From: Bin87 sp963663945
Lineage (GTDB): Bacteria; Chloroflexota; Dehalococcoidia; Lucifugimonadales; UBA3495
Length of the DNA stretch: 64,000 nucleotides
Assembly: GCA_963663945.1 (NCBI GenBank)
Contig: OY760687.1
Span: 1,240,001 to 1,304,000, forward strand
Reading direction: 5' to 3'
Positions 45,398-54,719 of the stretch are shown here, one piece after another. The translations under genes and the position numbers were made by a program. The first letter of the stretch is position 1. Every line of letters starts with the position of its first letter. The notes below the pieces were generated by a model. It was not told where the DNA came from, ran no database searches, and saw only the letters and a program-made list of their open reading frames with translations.

Positions 45398-46453
45398 ATG
45401 CCTGACGCCAAAAGCTGGGCGCACCTGGTGGGCAGTGTTCCGCTGCCGGATGCGGAAACCGTTTTCCGCACGGTGAGCGACGCCTGGGGGCCGCACCTCC
45501 GCCGGATCTCCGACGGCGAAACCGGGCGACGCGGCCGCTGGATCTGGTTCCAGCGGGAGATGCTGGAGCAACACGCCGCGATGGAACCCGACCCGGATGA
45601 ACCGCCCTACGCCCTCTACCAGTGGGACGGCCAACTGCTGCGGGAGACTTCATACATTCGTTTTCGGGAAGGCGTCGATCCTGCCTCCGTCGCTTTTCCC
45701 ACCGGTTACGCCGAGGCAGCGCTGGAGTCGTTTGGACTGTACACCCGCCTCCAGGACGATGGGGTGATCCCGGGTGACGCCCGTTTCCAAGTGTCCCTGC
45801 CGACACCCATGGCAACGGCGTACATGTACGTGAGCCCTTCGGCGCGCGACGCATACATCCCCGCCTACGAACGGTCATTGCTGTCGGCGGTGGACGAAAT
45901 TCTCGCGTCCGCCCCGCACGACCGCCTGTCGATCCAGTGGGACGTTTGCCAGGAGGTGCTCCTGTTCGAGGACTACTTCCCGCACCGGCCCGCCGACTAC
46001 AAGGACCAGGTCTTCGCGGAGTTGGGCCGCTTGGGTGACGCCGTCCCCAGCGCGGTGGATCTGGGTTACCACCTGTGCTACGGGTCGCCGCGCGACGAGC
46101 ACCTGGTGATGCCGAAGGACATGGGGATCCTCGTGGAGATTGCCAACGGGATCGCCGCCCGACTGGACCGGCACCTGGACTTCGTCCACATGCCGGTGCC
46201 CCAGGACCGCACTGACCGCGGGTACTTCCTGCCCTTGGAAAGCCTGAGCCTGTCGGCTGAGACCGAGCCGATCCTCGGGTTGGTCCACCATGACGACACA
46301 GCCGGCGACCGCGACCGCATCGATGCCGCGCGCGCCTTTGTCGGCTCTTTCGGCGTGGCGAGCGAATGTGGATGGGGCCGCACCGACCCCGCGCGGGTTC
46401 CCGGCCTGCTGGAAAGCCACCGTCGCGCGGTGGATTACATCAACGCCGGGTGA
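45398..46453 (+). CDS. UROD/MetE-like TIM-barrel protein of unknown function
   Basis: This 351-residue protein starts LVGSVPLPDAETVFRTVSDA and continues RRISDGETGRRGRWIWFQRE, a pattern shared by uncharacterised proteins related to uroporphyrinogen decarboxylase and cobalamin-independent methionine synthase. LSIQWDVCQEVLLFED and SECGWGRTD near the ends could carry active-site acids and Cys. It may be a methyltransferase or C-C lyase. GGAGG lies seven bases before the ATG at 45398; earlier in-frame starts lie inside the dipeptidase gene. It is followed closely by the PPOX-fold gene. Confidence 0.75.
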   Translation: MPDAKSWAHLVGSVPLPDAETVFRTVSDAWGPHLRRISDGETGRRGRWIWFQREMLEQHAAMEPDPDEPPYALYQWDGQLLRETSYIRFREGVDPASVAFPTGYAEAALESFGLYTRLQDDGVIPGDARFQVSLPTPMATAYMYVSPSARDAYIPAYERSLLSAVDEILASAPHDRLSIQWDVCQEVLLFEDYFPHRPADYKDQVFAELGRLGDAVPSAVDLGYHLCYGSPRDEHLVMPKDMGILVEIANGIAARLDRHLDFVHMPVPQDRTDRGYFLPLESLSLSAETEPILGLVHHDDTAGDRDRIDAARAFVGSFGVASECGWGRTDPARVPGLLESHRRAVDYINAG

Positions 46454-46478
46454 TCGCCGGCCATCGGAGAGGGACGAG

Positions 46479-46922
46479 ATGATCCAGCTTACCGAGGAAA
46501 TGTCGAGCCTGATCAACCGGGCGCGAGACGACGGCTACCCCTGCATCGTGGGGACTGCTTCCGATGACGGCACGCCCAACTGCGGCTACATCGGCACCGT
46601 GCTCACGGTGGGTGACGATACTCTGATCTACCGCGACCGGACCGGCCGGAATCCCCTGGACCACATTGAGGAGAACCCGAAAGTCATCGTACTGTTCCGC
46701 AACACCGACAAAGACGCCGGCTGGAAGTTCCGCTGCACTGCCACCGTGCATCGCGACGGGCAGGTGTTCGAGGACATGACCGACCGGCTGCTGGAATCAG
46801 GACTGGTGAACGAACGCTATCTTCAGGGCAGCGTCGGCGCCATCGTCGTGTTGCGCATCGACCAGGTGCTCACCCTGTTTGGAGAGCTGTTGCAGGAGCG
46901 GGAGCCCGGCTTGCAGTGGTGA
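46479..46922 (+). CDS. Pyridoxamine-5'-phosphate-oxidase-fold flavoprotein
   Basis: This 147-residue split-barrel protein has the PPOX pattern: PCIVGTASDDGTPNCGYIGT, TLIYRDRTGRNPLDHIEENP and KVIVLFRNTDKDAGWKFRCT. Such proteins bind FMN or F420 and act as oxidases, reductases or binders of small molecules; the substrate is unknown. The ATG at 46479 is preceded by GGAGAGGG. It is the last gene of the inositol-phosphatase/dipeptidase/barrel run and is followed by tRNA-Ser on the other strand. Confidence 0.85.
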   Translation: MIQLTEEMSSLINRARDDGYPCIVGTASDDGTPNCGYIGTVLTVGDDTLIYRDRTGRNPLDHIEENPKVIVLFRNTDKDAGWKFRCTATVHRDGQVFEDMTDRLLESGLVNERYLQGSVGAIVVLRIDQVLTLFGELLQEREPGLQW

Positions 46923-46939
46923 TCGGGTCATTGCCCGAT

Positions 46940-47027
46940 TGGCGGAGGGAGTGGGATTCGAACCCACGAACCCGTGAGGGTTAACGGTTTTCAAGACCGT
47001 CGCAATCGTCCACTCTGCCATCCCTCC
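46940..47027 (-). tRNA. tRNA-Ser (anticodon UGA)
   Basis: On the minus strand the gene begins GGAGGGATGGCAGAGTGG and ends with the matching TCCCTCC, discriminator G and an encoded CCA (46942-46940). The acceptor stem has 7 pairs. The anticodon loop is in GGTCTTGAAAACC (anticodon UGA). The long variable arm and the T loop GGTTCGAATCC fit a class II serine tRNA. It reads UCA codons. Confidence 0.96.
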
Positions 47028-47132
47028 GCAGCGCCGGATGTCCATTGTAAAGCCGCCGGCGCGTGGGCGTACAGGCCGGCAGTCAGCTTCCGGCCTGGGT
47101 TATCCACTGATGGGGAGTGCGCGTCCCCCGGC

Positions 47133-47138
47133 TATAAT
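47133..47138 (+). promoter_or_regulatory. -10 box of the acyl-CoA-dehydrogenase-like gene
   Basis: A perfect TATAAT in the context GGCTATAATG lies 33 bases before the ATG at 47171. A similar GCTA-AAT element occurs before several plus-strand genes here. No strong -35 is seen. Confidence 0.45.
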
Positions 47139-47170
47139 GTCCGGCACAGCATCACCTACGGAGCCGCCAA

Positions 47171-48337
47171 ATGCCCGAAGACCTGGTCCGCGTTGCCGAA
47201 AGCCTTGTGCCGGAAATCCTGGCGAACCTCGACCGGATCGACGCGGAGTGTCAGCTTCCGCCTGATCTGGCCGAGCGCATGGCGGCGCACAACCTCTTCT
47301 GCCTGTACGCGCCGGAAGCGTTGGGCGGCCCCGAGCTCGATCCGCTGACGGCGTTCCGGGTGGTGGAGACCATATCCCGGGCCGACGGGTCCGCGGGCTG
47401 GTGCGTGTTCAACGGCAGCGCGATCACGGCGGCGCTGGCCCGCCTCACGGTCGACGCCGTGAAGGAGATCTTCGGCAACCCGCCGGCCATGCTGGGGTCC
47501 GGCTCGGCCCGGCCCGAGGGGACCGCGACCATTACCGAGGGTGGTTACGTCATCAACGGGCGCTGGAACTACTTGAGCGGCATCGACCACTCAACCGCCT
47601 TGTTCCTCAACTGCCGCCTGCTCAAGCACGACGGGTCGCCGGCGCGCAACGACGACGGAAGTCCAGCCACGCACGTGGTCGTGGCGCCGGTCGCATCCGG
47701 GACGGTGATCGACAACTGGACCACCCTGGGGATGCGCGGCACCGCCAGCAACGACTGCGAGTATTCCGACGTGTTCGTGCCTTCTCACCACTCTTACCGA
47801 CGCGGCGACCCGTCGTATCATCCCGGCCCGCTGTACAACCCGGCCCAGACATCCATCCTGATCAGCTGGACGCTGGCGGCTGCAAACGCGCTGGGAATGG
47901 CCCGCGGCGCCATGAACACGTTCCACGATCTGGCCACCGGCGCTGGCACCACCAACTCACCCATGCTGCTGCGCGACCGCAACTACGTTCAGATCACATA
48001 CGGCGAATGCGAGGCCATCCTGGACGGGGCGCGCACCTACGTGTTGGACGCCGTGGGCAGCATGTGGGACGCCCAAGTGCACCAGAAGGACGATTTGATG
48101 GATCGGGCCGTGCGGGCTCGGCTGGCCATAACCCACGCCATCCGCCGTTCTGTGGACGTCGTGGACCGGCTGTTCAACGTGGCCGGCACCAACGCCATCC
48201 ACCGCTCGGTTGGGTTGGAGCGGTTCTTCCGCGACCTGCACGTCAGCGGGCAGCACATATCGGGCCTGCCCAATAACTTCGAGCACGGCGGGCAGGTGCT
48301 GATGGGGGCTGAGACTACCGCATCCCTGTACGCCTGA
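47171..48337 (+). CDS. Acyl-CoA-dehydrogenase-like flavin monooxygenase/dehydrogenase
   Basis: This 388-residue protein has the acyl-CoA-dehydrogenase fold with the type-2 C-terminal domain, closest in layout to flavin-dependent hydroxylases such as HsaA or DszC. Marks are CLYAPEALGGPELDPLTAFR, ISRADGSAGWCVF, NGRWNYLSGIDHST and WTTLGMRGTASNDCEY. The C-terminal VDRLFNVAGTNAIHRS precedes a final RDLHVSGQHI. The catalytic Glu of true acyl-CoA dehydrogenases is not evident. The ATG at 47171 gives a normal length. Substrate is unknown, perhaps a sulfur or aromatic compound. Confidence 0.85.
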   Translation: MPEDLVRVAESLVPEILANLDRIDAECQLPPDLAERMAAHNLFCLYAPEALGGPELDPLTAFRVVETISRADGSAGWCVFNGSAITAALARLTVDAVKEIFGNPPAMLGSGSARPEGTATITEGGYVINGRWNYLSGIDHSTALFLNCRLLKHDGSPARNDDGSPATHVVVAPVASGTVIDNWTTLGMRGTASNDCEYSDVFVPSHHSYRRGDPSYHPGPLYNPAQTSILISWTLAAANALGMARGAMNTFHDLATGAGTTNSPMLLRDRNYVQITYGECEAILDGARTYVLDAVGSMWDAQVHQKDDLMDRAVRARLAITHAIRRSVDVVDRLFNVAGTNAIHRSVGLERFFRDLHVSGQHISGLPNNFEHGGQVLMGAETTASLYA

Positions 48338-48356
48338 CCGATATCCGTCGCAAACA

Positions 48357-48382
48357 AAGGGGCGACCAGCCGGCCGCCCCTT
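48357..48382. terminator. Bidirectional hairpin terminator between convergent genes
   Basis: AAGGGGCG (48357-48364) pairs with CGCCCCTT (48375-48382) around a 10-base loop containing GCCGGC. The minus-strand reading is followed by TTTGTTTG, so it suits the minus-strand gene best. Confidence 0.55.
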
Positions 48383-48406
48383 GCAGACTGCCAGTCGCGA
48401 GGGTTC

Positions 48407-49081
48407 CTATTCAGGGAAGATGCGCTGATATACACCGGGCGATCCTTCGCCGTGGACCATGTGCGGGCGCACCTCGTGGGTCCAGACTGGGGTCACGATG
48501 GTGCTCCAGTTCTTCCAGGCATCGCTTTCGGCGATCTCGAGCGACTCCATCTCGTGAACGGTGGCGTACTTGGGCTCGCCCATCACGGCCTGGAACCGGC
48601 GGGCGCGGATGTAGCCGGGAATGTCCACGGCCATCGGCAGCCGTTCGTTGTTGTAGGCGTCGTTCCAACGTTCCTCAAGGTGGTCCGGTACCGACATTCG
48701 GCCCACCAGGATCAAGGGAGACATGCCGGCCTGCGCCGTCTCCTCGGACAATTTCTGGGGATGCACCCGCTTGTACAGGTTCCGGATGTACTCCGTGCCG
48801 ATAACGCTCGGGGACATGCGCCGCGACCACTCGGTGGGTTCTTTCAGCCACTTCTGCCACCCGTCCGAGTACCACGCTTCGTGGCTGTCCAGCTCGTAGA
48901 CCGCCAGGTACTTGGGGCCACCCTGGACTGCCTGATAGCGCGCCGCATCGAGCACGCCCGGTATCGACAGCCGCTCCGGGATGTGTTCCTCGTTGTACCA
49001 GCGGTTGTACTCCTCGTCGTGCTCGGGCGCCACGTCGCTGTAAACCAGTAACAGGCCGTCGCCCTTTTTCCTCGTCGCCAT
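48407..49081 (-). CDS. Duplicated dimeric alpha-beta-barrel (EthD-like) protein
   Basis: This 224-residue protein contains two ferredoxin-like halves of the dimeric alpha-beta barrel type. The first reads LLLVYSDVAPEHDEEYNRWY, then NEEHIPERLSIPG and YLAVYELDSHEAW. The second reads LILVGRMSVPDHLEERWNDA, then VDIPGYIRARRFQAV. The second half lacks part of the usual W/H set. Proteins of this fold act as monooxygenases, dehydratases or ligand-binding partners. GGAG lies eight bases before the ATG at 49081. It is convergent with the acyl-CoA-dehydrogenase-like gene. Confidence 0.75.
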   Translation of the reverse strand: MATRKKGDGLLLVYSDVAPEHDEEYNRWYNEEHIPERLSIPGVLDAARYQAVQGGPKYLAVYELDSHEAWYSDGWQKWLKEPTEWSRRMSPSVIGTEYIRNLYKRVHPQKLSEETAQAGMSPLILVGRMSVPDHLEERWNDAYNNERLPMAVDIPGYIRARRFQAVMGEPKYATVHEMESLEIAESDAWKNWSTIVTPVWTHEVRPHMVHGEGSPGVYQRIFPE

Positions 49082-49195
49082 GGCTCTACTCCGTCTGTCG
49101 GTGCGCTGCGGGCGCCACCGCGTTGTCAATCTGCGCCGCAGTATAGCACCGGGCCGGACGACCGCCGTCGGCCAACATTCGGTTTGTTGTTTTAT

Positions 49196-49316
49196 CATCG
49201 ATGCACAGGATGGACAGGATTTTGCCCGTGCGACAGAGGTTCAAATTACGGCATGATCCAAAGTGCCAGAACAATCAACACATCCCACCCGATCCTGTCC
49301 ATCCTGTGCATCGATG
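49196..49316. repeat. Large 25-bp inverted repeat flanking a 71-base spacer
   Basis: The 25 bases at 49196-49220 (CATCGATGCACAGGATGGAC, then AGGAT) are the exact reverse complement of 49292-49316. The spacer of 71 bases contains no gene. The motif ACAGGATGGACAGGAT resembles dispersed repeats in several uncultured marine and sponge-associated bacteria; this copy may be a REP-like element, a miniature transposon or a long hairpin RNA. It lies between divergent genes. Confidence 0.8.
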
Positions 49317-49388
49317 TCAATTTGTTGCCGTCGTAGAAGCGGTTGCGGGAAAGGTGATGTGACCACCGCCAATGGTTGTTTTCCGGTG

Positions 49389-49394
49389 TATAAT
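49389..49394 (+). promoter_or_regulatory. -10 box of the Baeyer-Villiger monooxygenase gene
   Basis: TATAAT at 49389-49394 lies about 60 bases before the monooxygenase ATG. No convincing -35 is seen. Confidence 0.4.
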
Positions 49395-49452
49395 CGGCCC
49401 ACCGTAACAACTTTTTAGCCGACGCGTGTCACTAGGCTATCAGGAGGGATTT

Positions 49453-51087
49453 ATGACTACGTCGTTGCAGCAAACGTCTACCAACGGTCATTCCGGCGGA
49501 GGCGTGGACGAGTTTGATGTTGTCGTCATCGGCGCCGGAGTCACCGGCTTGTATTCCCTGCACCGGCTGCGCCAGTTGGGATTCTCGGTGAGGTCCCTTG
49601 AGGAAGGCGACGGTGTGGGTGGAACATGGTACTGGAACCGGTACCCCGGGGCCCGCTTCGACTCGGAGAGCTACACCTATGGGTATTCCTTCTCTGAGGA
49701 GCTTCTCGAGGAGTGGGAGTGGAAGGAACACTACTCCGCCCAGCCCGAGAACGAGAGTTACCTGAACTACGTGGCCGACAAGTTCGACCTGCGCCGCGAC
49801 ATCAGGTTCAACTCCAGGGTCGCATCCCTGGTCTATGACGAATCCGCCAACCGCTGGAACGTCACGACCGACGATGGCTACCATGCCCGGGGACAGTTCG
49901 TGATCACTGCCATCGGCATCCTGTCGGCCCGCTACATCCCGGAGTTCGAAGGCCTGGAGAGTTATGAAGGGTCGTGGTGCCATACCAACCGGTGGCCCAA
50001 GGAGGGCATGGACCTCGCCGGCAAGCGCGTGGGCGTCATCGGAACCGGCGCAACCGCCGTTCAGTTGATCCCGGAGATCGTGGGCGAAGTCGCCCATCTG
50101 ACGGTCTTCCAGCGGACCGCCAACTACTGCGTACCTCTGCGCAATGCGGTCATCGACCGGGAGACGCAGGACTACATCAAGAACCACTACCCCGAGATTT
50201 TTGAGCAGTGCTTGTCTACCCCCGGTTCCTTCATGCACGAGTTTGATCCCCGTTCCGCGCTGGCGGTTTCCGAGGATGAAAAGCTGGAACAGTACGAGCG
50301 GCTGTGGGCCGAGCCCGGATTCAAGAAGTGGCTGTCAAACTTCTATGACATCATGATGCCGGGCGAGGCCAACGAAGACTATGCCGAGTTCGTGCGCAAC
50401 AAGATCCGTGAGCGCGTGCACGACCCCGAAGTGGCCGAGAAGCTGGTGCCCAAGAACCACATGTTCGGCTCCAAGCGGTTGCCCTGCGAAAGCGGCTACT
50501 ATGAGGTCTACAACCGCGACAACGTCCTGCTGGTGGACGTCCGCGAAGACCCCATTGCGCGCCTGACCCCCCGGGGCATCCAGCTGGAAAGCGGCAGCGA
50601 TTACGAGTTCGACGTCATCATCTTCGCGACCGGCTACGACGCCGTCACCGGCCCTCTCAACCTGATTCAAATCGAGGGCATCGGCGGCGAGGTTCTCAAG
50701 GAGAAGTTCGCCAACGGCCCCCGCACCTACATGGGAATGTCCAGCTACGGCTTCCCCAACCTTTTCACCATCAACGCCGCTTCCGTGGGCAACTTCCCCC
50801 GGTCCGCGGAGCCGCTGGTGGAATGGGTGACCGACGCCATCGCCCACGTGCGTGACGCCGGGCACACCCGGATCATGGCCACGCACGAAGCCGAGGAGAC
50901 ATGGGTGCGGCACATGAGGGATGACAGCGAGAACATCCTGCGGACGCAGGCCGACTCCTGGTTCGTGGGCGCCAATATCCCCGGCAAGGCCCGGGTGCTG
51001 CTCACCGCTCCGGACACCGCGCCGGTCATGCGGGCCAAGCGTGCCGAGGTGGCGGCCAACGGCTACGAGGGCTTCACCTTGGATTAG
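49453..51087 (+). CDS. Baeyer-Villiger monooxygenase (cyclohexanone-monooxygenase type)
   Basis: This 544-residue type I Baeyer-Villiger monooxygenase inserts oxygen next to a ketone using FAD and NADPH. The FAD Rossmann loop is VVIGAGVTGLYSLHRL, the fingerprint is YEGSWCHTNRWP (FxGxxxHxxxWP with Tyr in place of Phe), and the NADPH loop is VGVIGTGATAVQLIPE. GTWYWNRYPGARFD and DVIIFATGYDAVTG are also typical. The ATG at 49453 has AGGAGGGA upstream, while an earlier in-frame start at 49426 does not. A terminator follows. Confidence 0.94.
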   Translation: MTTSLQQTSTNGHSGGGVDEFDVVVIGAGVTGLYSLHRLRQLGFSVRSLEEGDGVGGTWYWNRYPGARFDSESYTYGYSFSEELLEEWEWKEHYSAQPENESYLNYVADKFDLRRDIRFNSRVASLVYDESANRWNVTTDDGYHARGQFVITAIGILSARYIPEFEGLESYEGSWCHTNRWPKEGMDLAGKRVGVIGTGATAVQLIPEIVGEVAHLTVFQRTANYCVPLRNAVIDRETQDYIKNHYPEIFEQCLSTPGSFMHEFDPRSALAVSEDEKLEQYERLWAEPGFKKWLSNFYDIMMPGEANEDYAEFVRNKIRERVHDPEVAEKLVPKNHMFGSKRLPCESGYYEVYNRDNVLLVDVREDPIARLTPRGIQLESGSDYEFDVIIFATGYDAVTGPLNLIQIEGIGGEVLKEKFANGPRTYMGMSSYGFPNLFTINAASVGNFPRSAEPLVEWVTDAIAHVRDAGHTRIMATHEAEETWVRHMRDDSENILRTQADSWFVGANIPGKARVLLTAPDTAPVMRAKRAEVAANGYEGFTLD

Positions 51088-51137
51088 GCGGGAGCAATCT
51101 CGCCGGCCACGAAGTTTTAGAGGCCTGGCACAAAATG

Positions 51138-51168
51138 CAGGGGCGGGTTAAAAATCCTGCCCCTGTTT
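51138..51168 (+). terminator. Rho-independent terminator after the monooxygenase
   Basis: CAGGGGCGGG (51138-51147) pairs with CCTGCCCCTG (51156-51165), with one G-U pair and an A-rich loop, and is followed by TTT. It lies 50 bases past the monooxygenase stop. Confidence 0.7.
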
Positions 51169-51226
51169 GCGTTTCGCGCGAGTGCAGAGTGCCCCAGATA
51201 GCGCCACTCCAACGTTGGGCTACGAA

Positions 51227-52342
51227 ATGGACAATTCGGGAAACAAGGTGGAGACTGTGCCACCGCCCCGGAGGCGGTTCTACGGATGGCGCCTGGTTCT
51301 GGTCGGAGCCTTTGTCCTGGCGCTGACCGGTGATGGTTTCGGGATGCCGAAAATTGCCGGTCAGCTGTTGGGCGATCAACTGTCTGACGGTTCCGGCAGT
51401 AACGGGTTCGTGGTCGGCCTTGCGCTGTTGCGGTCTGTGGTCCCCGCGTTGCTTTTGCCGTTTGTGGGGTGGGCGGTTGACCGGTGGGGAGCCCGCCGCA
51501 TGGTTGTATGGGGATTTGCGTCCATGGGCGGCGGGTTTGCGCTCCTGGCATTGTCGAGCTTCACTCCGTTCTACTATTTGTCGCTACTGGCGCTGGTTGT
51601 CGGCTCGACCACTGGTTCGCAATTGCCGATGGCGGCGGCGGTGAACAACTGGTTTCGGCGACGTCGAGCCACTGCGATGGGCTTGATGTTGTTGCCCTCA
51701 GTCGCCGCTTGGCTTTTTGTCCCGACGCTCGTCGCAGCGGCAGGGTTGCTGGGGACCGTCAATACTCCGGCGGCATGGTTGGTCGTGGCTGCGGTTGTGC
51801 TGACGCTCATATGGCCCCTGTCAAGGTTGGTGCGAAATAGACCGGAGGACCACGGCCAGCACCCCGATGGCATCGATCCTGGCAGCAACACTGAAGCTGC
51901 GTCGGAACAATCTGACAACGCCGTCGCATTTCCCGACTACACATGGCGCGAGGCGATGGGAACCCGGGCTTTCTGGCTGATGACCCTGGGCATCGGCATG
52001 AACTCGTCCGTGTCGGTTGGGGTTATTTTCGTTATCCCGCTGTTACTCGACGAACGGGGTTTTTCATCGTTGGAAAGCGGCACAGTATTTGTGGTTATGA
52101 CGTTGAGTTCATTGGTAGGAACCGGAGTGGCGGGGATGATTGGTGATCGTGTGCCCATACGGTGGGCGATGTTCGGCTGCGCTGCGCTGCCGGTTGTGGC
52201 GACCGCTTTGCAGTTGTTCGCTGAAACAGCGCCAATAGTGTTGCCGTTCGCTGTGCTTATGGGCATTGGCTCCGGAGGCTTAATCACGTTGGCGCTGGCG
52301 GCGCGCGGTGTCTATTTCGGCAGGAGCAACTTTGGGACCATC
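51227..52342 (+). pseudogene. MFS transporter, 5' part, split by IS21 insertion
   Basis: The 372-codon fragment encodes ten or so membrane helices of a major facilitator superfamily transporter of the oxalate/formate- or monocarboxylate-like group (YGWRLVLVGAFVLALTGDG, DRWGARRMVVWGFASMGGGF, RNRPEDHGQHPDG). The frame ends at a TGA that is the first three bases of the IS element. Its remaining 70 codons lie beyond the element at 54757-54974. Removing the element and one 5-bp duplication restores a frame of about 442 residues, matching the two MFS paralogues downstream. The start at 51227 gives the family's N-terminus. Confidence 0.85.
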
Positions 52343-52428
52343 TGATAGACGACAATAAGGAATGCCTCTTGCGCCGACTATTCTTGCCGGTTGGGATGGT
52401 GTAAATCGTCCGGCACGGAGGTGCCGGA

Positions 52429-53931
52429 TTGATCAAGGACCGACAAGTCAGACTTTTGAGGCAAAAACGTATGGAAGGAAAAACACAGGAGACGGCGGCC
52501 GCCATGTCTGGGATGAGCGTGCGCTCGGCGCGCAAATGGCAGAGTGGCCCGTTGCCGTCGGAGACCAAACCGGAGCGCTGGTGGCGCACTCGGTCCGATC
52601 CCTTCGACGGGGTGTGGGAAGAGGAGATTGAGCCACTGCTGCGGGACGACCCCAAGGGCAAGCTGAAGGCAACGACGATTATCGAATGGCTGGAGGAGCA
52701 GCATCCCGGCCAGTTCAGCACCTCCCAGCTGCGCACGCTGCAACGACGATTACAGGACTGGCGGGCGCTGAATGGTCCGGACCAGGAGGTGTACTTCCCC
52801 CAGGAGCATCCGCCGGGACGGGAGGCCCAGTTTGATTTCACCCACTGCAGCGCCCTGGGAGTGACCGTCGCCGGTGAGCCCTACCCCCACCTGCTGTTTC
52901 AGCTGATCCTCAGCCACTCGGGCTGGCGCTACGCGGAGGTCGCCGCCGGCGAGACCTTCCTGGCCCTCAAGCAGGGATTACAGAATGCGCTCTGGGCCCT
53001 GGGCGGCGTACCGGAGGTGGTGCGTTCCGACAATACCTCTGCTGCCACCCACGAGATGAAACGCAGCCGAGGCCGGGCGCTAAACGACAATTACGCCGCC
53101 CTGCTGGACCACTACGGTGTCCGATCCACCCGCATCAATCCTGGCAAGAGCCATGAAAACGGCGTCGCCGAGCACGCCCACTACCGTTTGAAAGACGCCG
53201 TGGACCAGGCCCTCATCCTGCGCGGCAGCCGCGATTTCCACACCGCCGACGACTACGCCGGTTTCGTCCGGAAGATGGTGGAGAAGCGCAATCGCCTGGT
53301 GCGGGGGAAGCTGGAGCAGGAAATGGCTTGCCTAAGACCCCTGCCGCCAGCCCCCATGCCGGAATACGCCAACTACCAGTCCAAGGTGCGCCGGTGGAGT
53401 ACCATCCAGGTGGCGGGACGCAGCTACAGCGTCCCGTCCCGGCTCATTGGCAAGGTGGTACAGATCCGCCTCTATTCCGACCACGTGGAAGTGTACTACA
53501 AGGGCCACTTTGTGGAACGAATGGCGCGCGTGCACGGTGATGGGGAAGTAAACGTCAATTACCGCCACGTCATCAATTCCCTGGTGCGCAAGCCCGGAGC
53601 ATTCGCCCGGTACCGGTTCAGGGAGCAGCTGTTTCCCACCTTGCGCTTCCGGCTCACCTACGACGCGCTCAGGCAGTGGCGTGGGGAGCGCGCCGACGTG
53701 GAGTACGTGCGCATCCTGCACCTGGCGGCCACCACCATGGAGGTCATGGTGGACAGCGCCCTGTCGCTGCTGCTGGAGACCGGTCAGCCCTTCGACTACG
53801 CCGAGGTGCGGGAACTGGCCGAGCCCAGGGTGCCCCAGGCTCCGGTGCTGGTCCTCTCTGGGAAGCCGGACCTGAAGATCTACGACGGTCTGCTCACGAG
53901 CAGTACGGCCATGGTGGGGGTGTGCGCATGA
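52429..53931 (+). CDS. istA: IS21-family transposase IstA
   Basis: This 500-residue DDE transposase has an N-terminal HTH (MSGMSVRSARKWQSG), an rve catalytic core with AQFDFTHCSALGV (first Asp), VVRSDNTSAA (second Asp) and GKSHENGVAEHAHYRL (Glu), and a C-terminal beta-rich domain. It cuts and joins element ends together with IstB. A TTG at 52429 with GGAGG eight bases upstream starts it, only 86 bases inside the left end. Its TGA overlaps the istB ATG (ATGA). Confidence 0.93.
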   Translation: MIKDRQVRLLRQKRMEGKTQETAAAMSGMSVRSARKWQSGPLPSETKPERWWRTRSDPFDGVWEEEIEPLLRDDPKGKLKATTIIEWLEEQHPGQFSTSQLRTLQRRLQDWRALNGPDQEVYFPQEHPPGREAQFDFTHCSALGVTVAGEPYPHLLFQLILSHSGWRYAEVAAGETFLALKQGLQNALWALGGVPEVVRSDNTSAATHEMKRSRGRALNDNYAALLDHYGVRSTRINPGKSHENGVAEHAHYRLKDAVDQALILRGSRDFHTADDYAGFVRKMVEKRNRLVRGKLEQEMACLRPLPPAPMPEYANYQSKVRRWSTIQVAGRSYSVPSRLIGKVVQIRLYSDHVEVYYKGHFVERMARVHGDGEVNVNYRHVINSLVRKPGAFARYRFREQLFPTLRFRLTYDALRQWRGERADVEYVRILHLAATTMEVMVDSALSLLLETGQPFDYAEVRELAEPRVPQAPVLVLSGKPDLKIYDGLLTSSTAMVGVCA

Positions 53932-54719
53932 TGGACACCCCCACCAGCGTGATCCAGGAGCGCATCGGCGAGCTATGCCGCGAATTCAAGCTGCCCACCA
54001 TGGGCGCTCAGTCGGTGGCCCGTTTCACTGAGGCTGGCCACGGCGAGGCCCTGTCCACCTTCCTGGAGGTGCTGGAGCAGGAGGCCGAGGATCGCCGCCA
54101 CCGGCGCATCAACCGGCTGCGTCAGGCGTCCCGGCTGCCCTCGGGCAAGACCTGGGAGACCTTCGAGCATCACCGGATGCCCCTGACTCTTCGTCAACAG
54201 ATGGACCATCTGGCCCAGGGCAGTTTCGTGGAACACGGCGTCAACGTGCTGGCCTTCGGGCTCCCCGGCACCGGCAAGACCCACGCCCTATGCGCTCTGG
54301 GCCACCGCCTGGTGGAAGCCGGACACTCCGTCCTCTTCGCTCCAGCCTACCGCCTGGTGCAGGACCTCCTCGCCGCCAAGCGCGACTTCGACCTGCCCCG
54401 ACAACTGCGCAAGCTGGACAACTTCGACTTCCTCCTCCTGGACGATCTCGGCTACCTGCCCCAGGGGGCCGAGGAGTCCGAGGTCCTCTTCACCCTCATC
54501 GCCGAACGCTACGAACGCCGGTCCCTGGGCATCACGTCCAACCTGGTCTTCTCCGAGTGGGAGCGCATCTTCGCCAACCCCATGGCTACCGCCGCAGCGA
54601 TTGACCGGGTGGTCCACCACTCCGTCATCCTGGAATTCGACGTCCCCAGCTACCGGACTGACGCAGCACAGCAACGCGGCGAGACTGCTGCGGCCGAGGA
54701 GGTGAACCGGCAAAACTAA
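53928..54719 (+). CDS. istB: IS21-family helper ATPase IstB
   Basis: This 263-residue AAA+ ATPase is related to DnaC. Walker A is FGLPGTGKTHAL, Walker B is FLLLDDLGYLPQG, and ITSNLVFSEWERIF and the arginine region RVVHHSVILEFD follow. It helps IstA choose targets and remodels transposase-DNA complexes. The ATG at 53928 overlaps the istA stop by four bases; the open frame begins further upstream inside istA as a shadow. The right end of the element follows 37 bases after the stop. Confidence 0.93.
   Translation: MMDTPTSVIQERIGELCREFKLPTMGAQSVARFTEAGHGEALSTFLEVLEQEAEDRRHRRINRLRQASRLPSGKTWETFEHHRMPLTLRQQMDHLAQGSFVEHGVNVLAFGLPGTGKTHALCALGHRLVEAGHSVLFAPAYRLVQDLLAAKRDFDLPRQLRKLDNFDFLLLDDLGYLPQGAEESEVLFTLIAERYERRSLGITSNLVFSEWERIFANPMATAAAIDRVVHHSVILEFDVPSYRTDAAQQRGETAAAEEVNRQN

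Noticed and set aside
46940..47027. tRNA-Ser(UGA) as a suppressor of TGA codons
   Set aside because: Its anticodon UGA reads UCA serine codons and would not pair with UGA stops.
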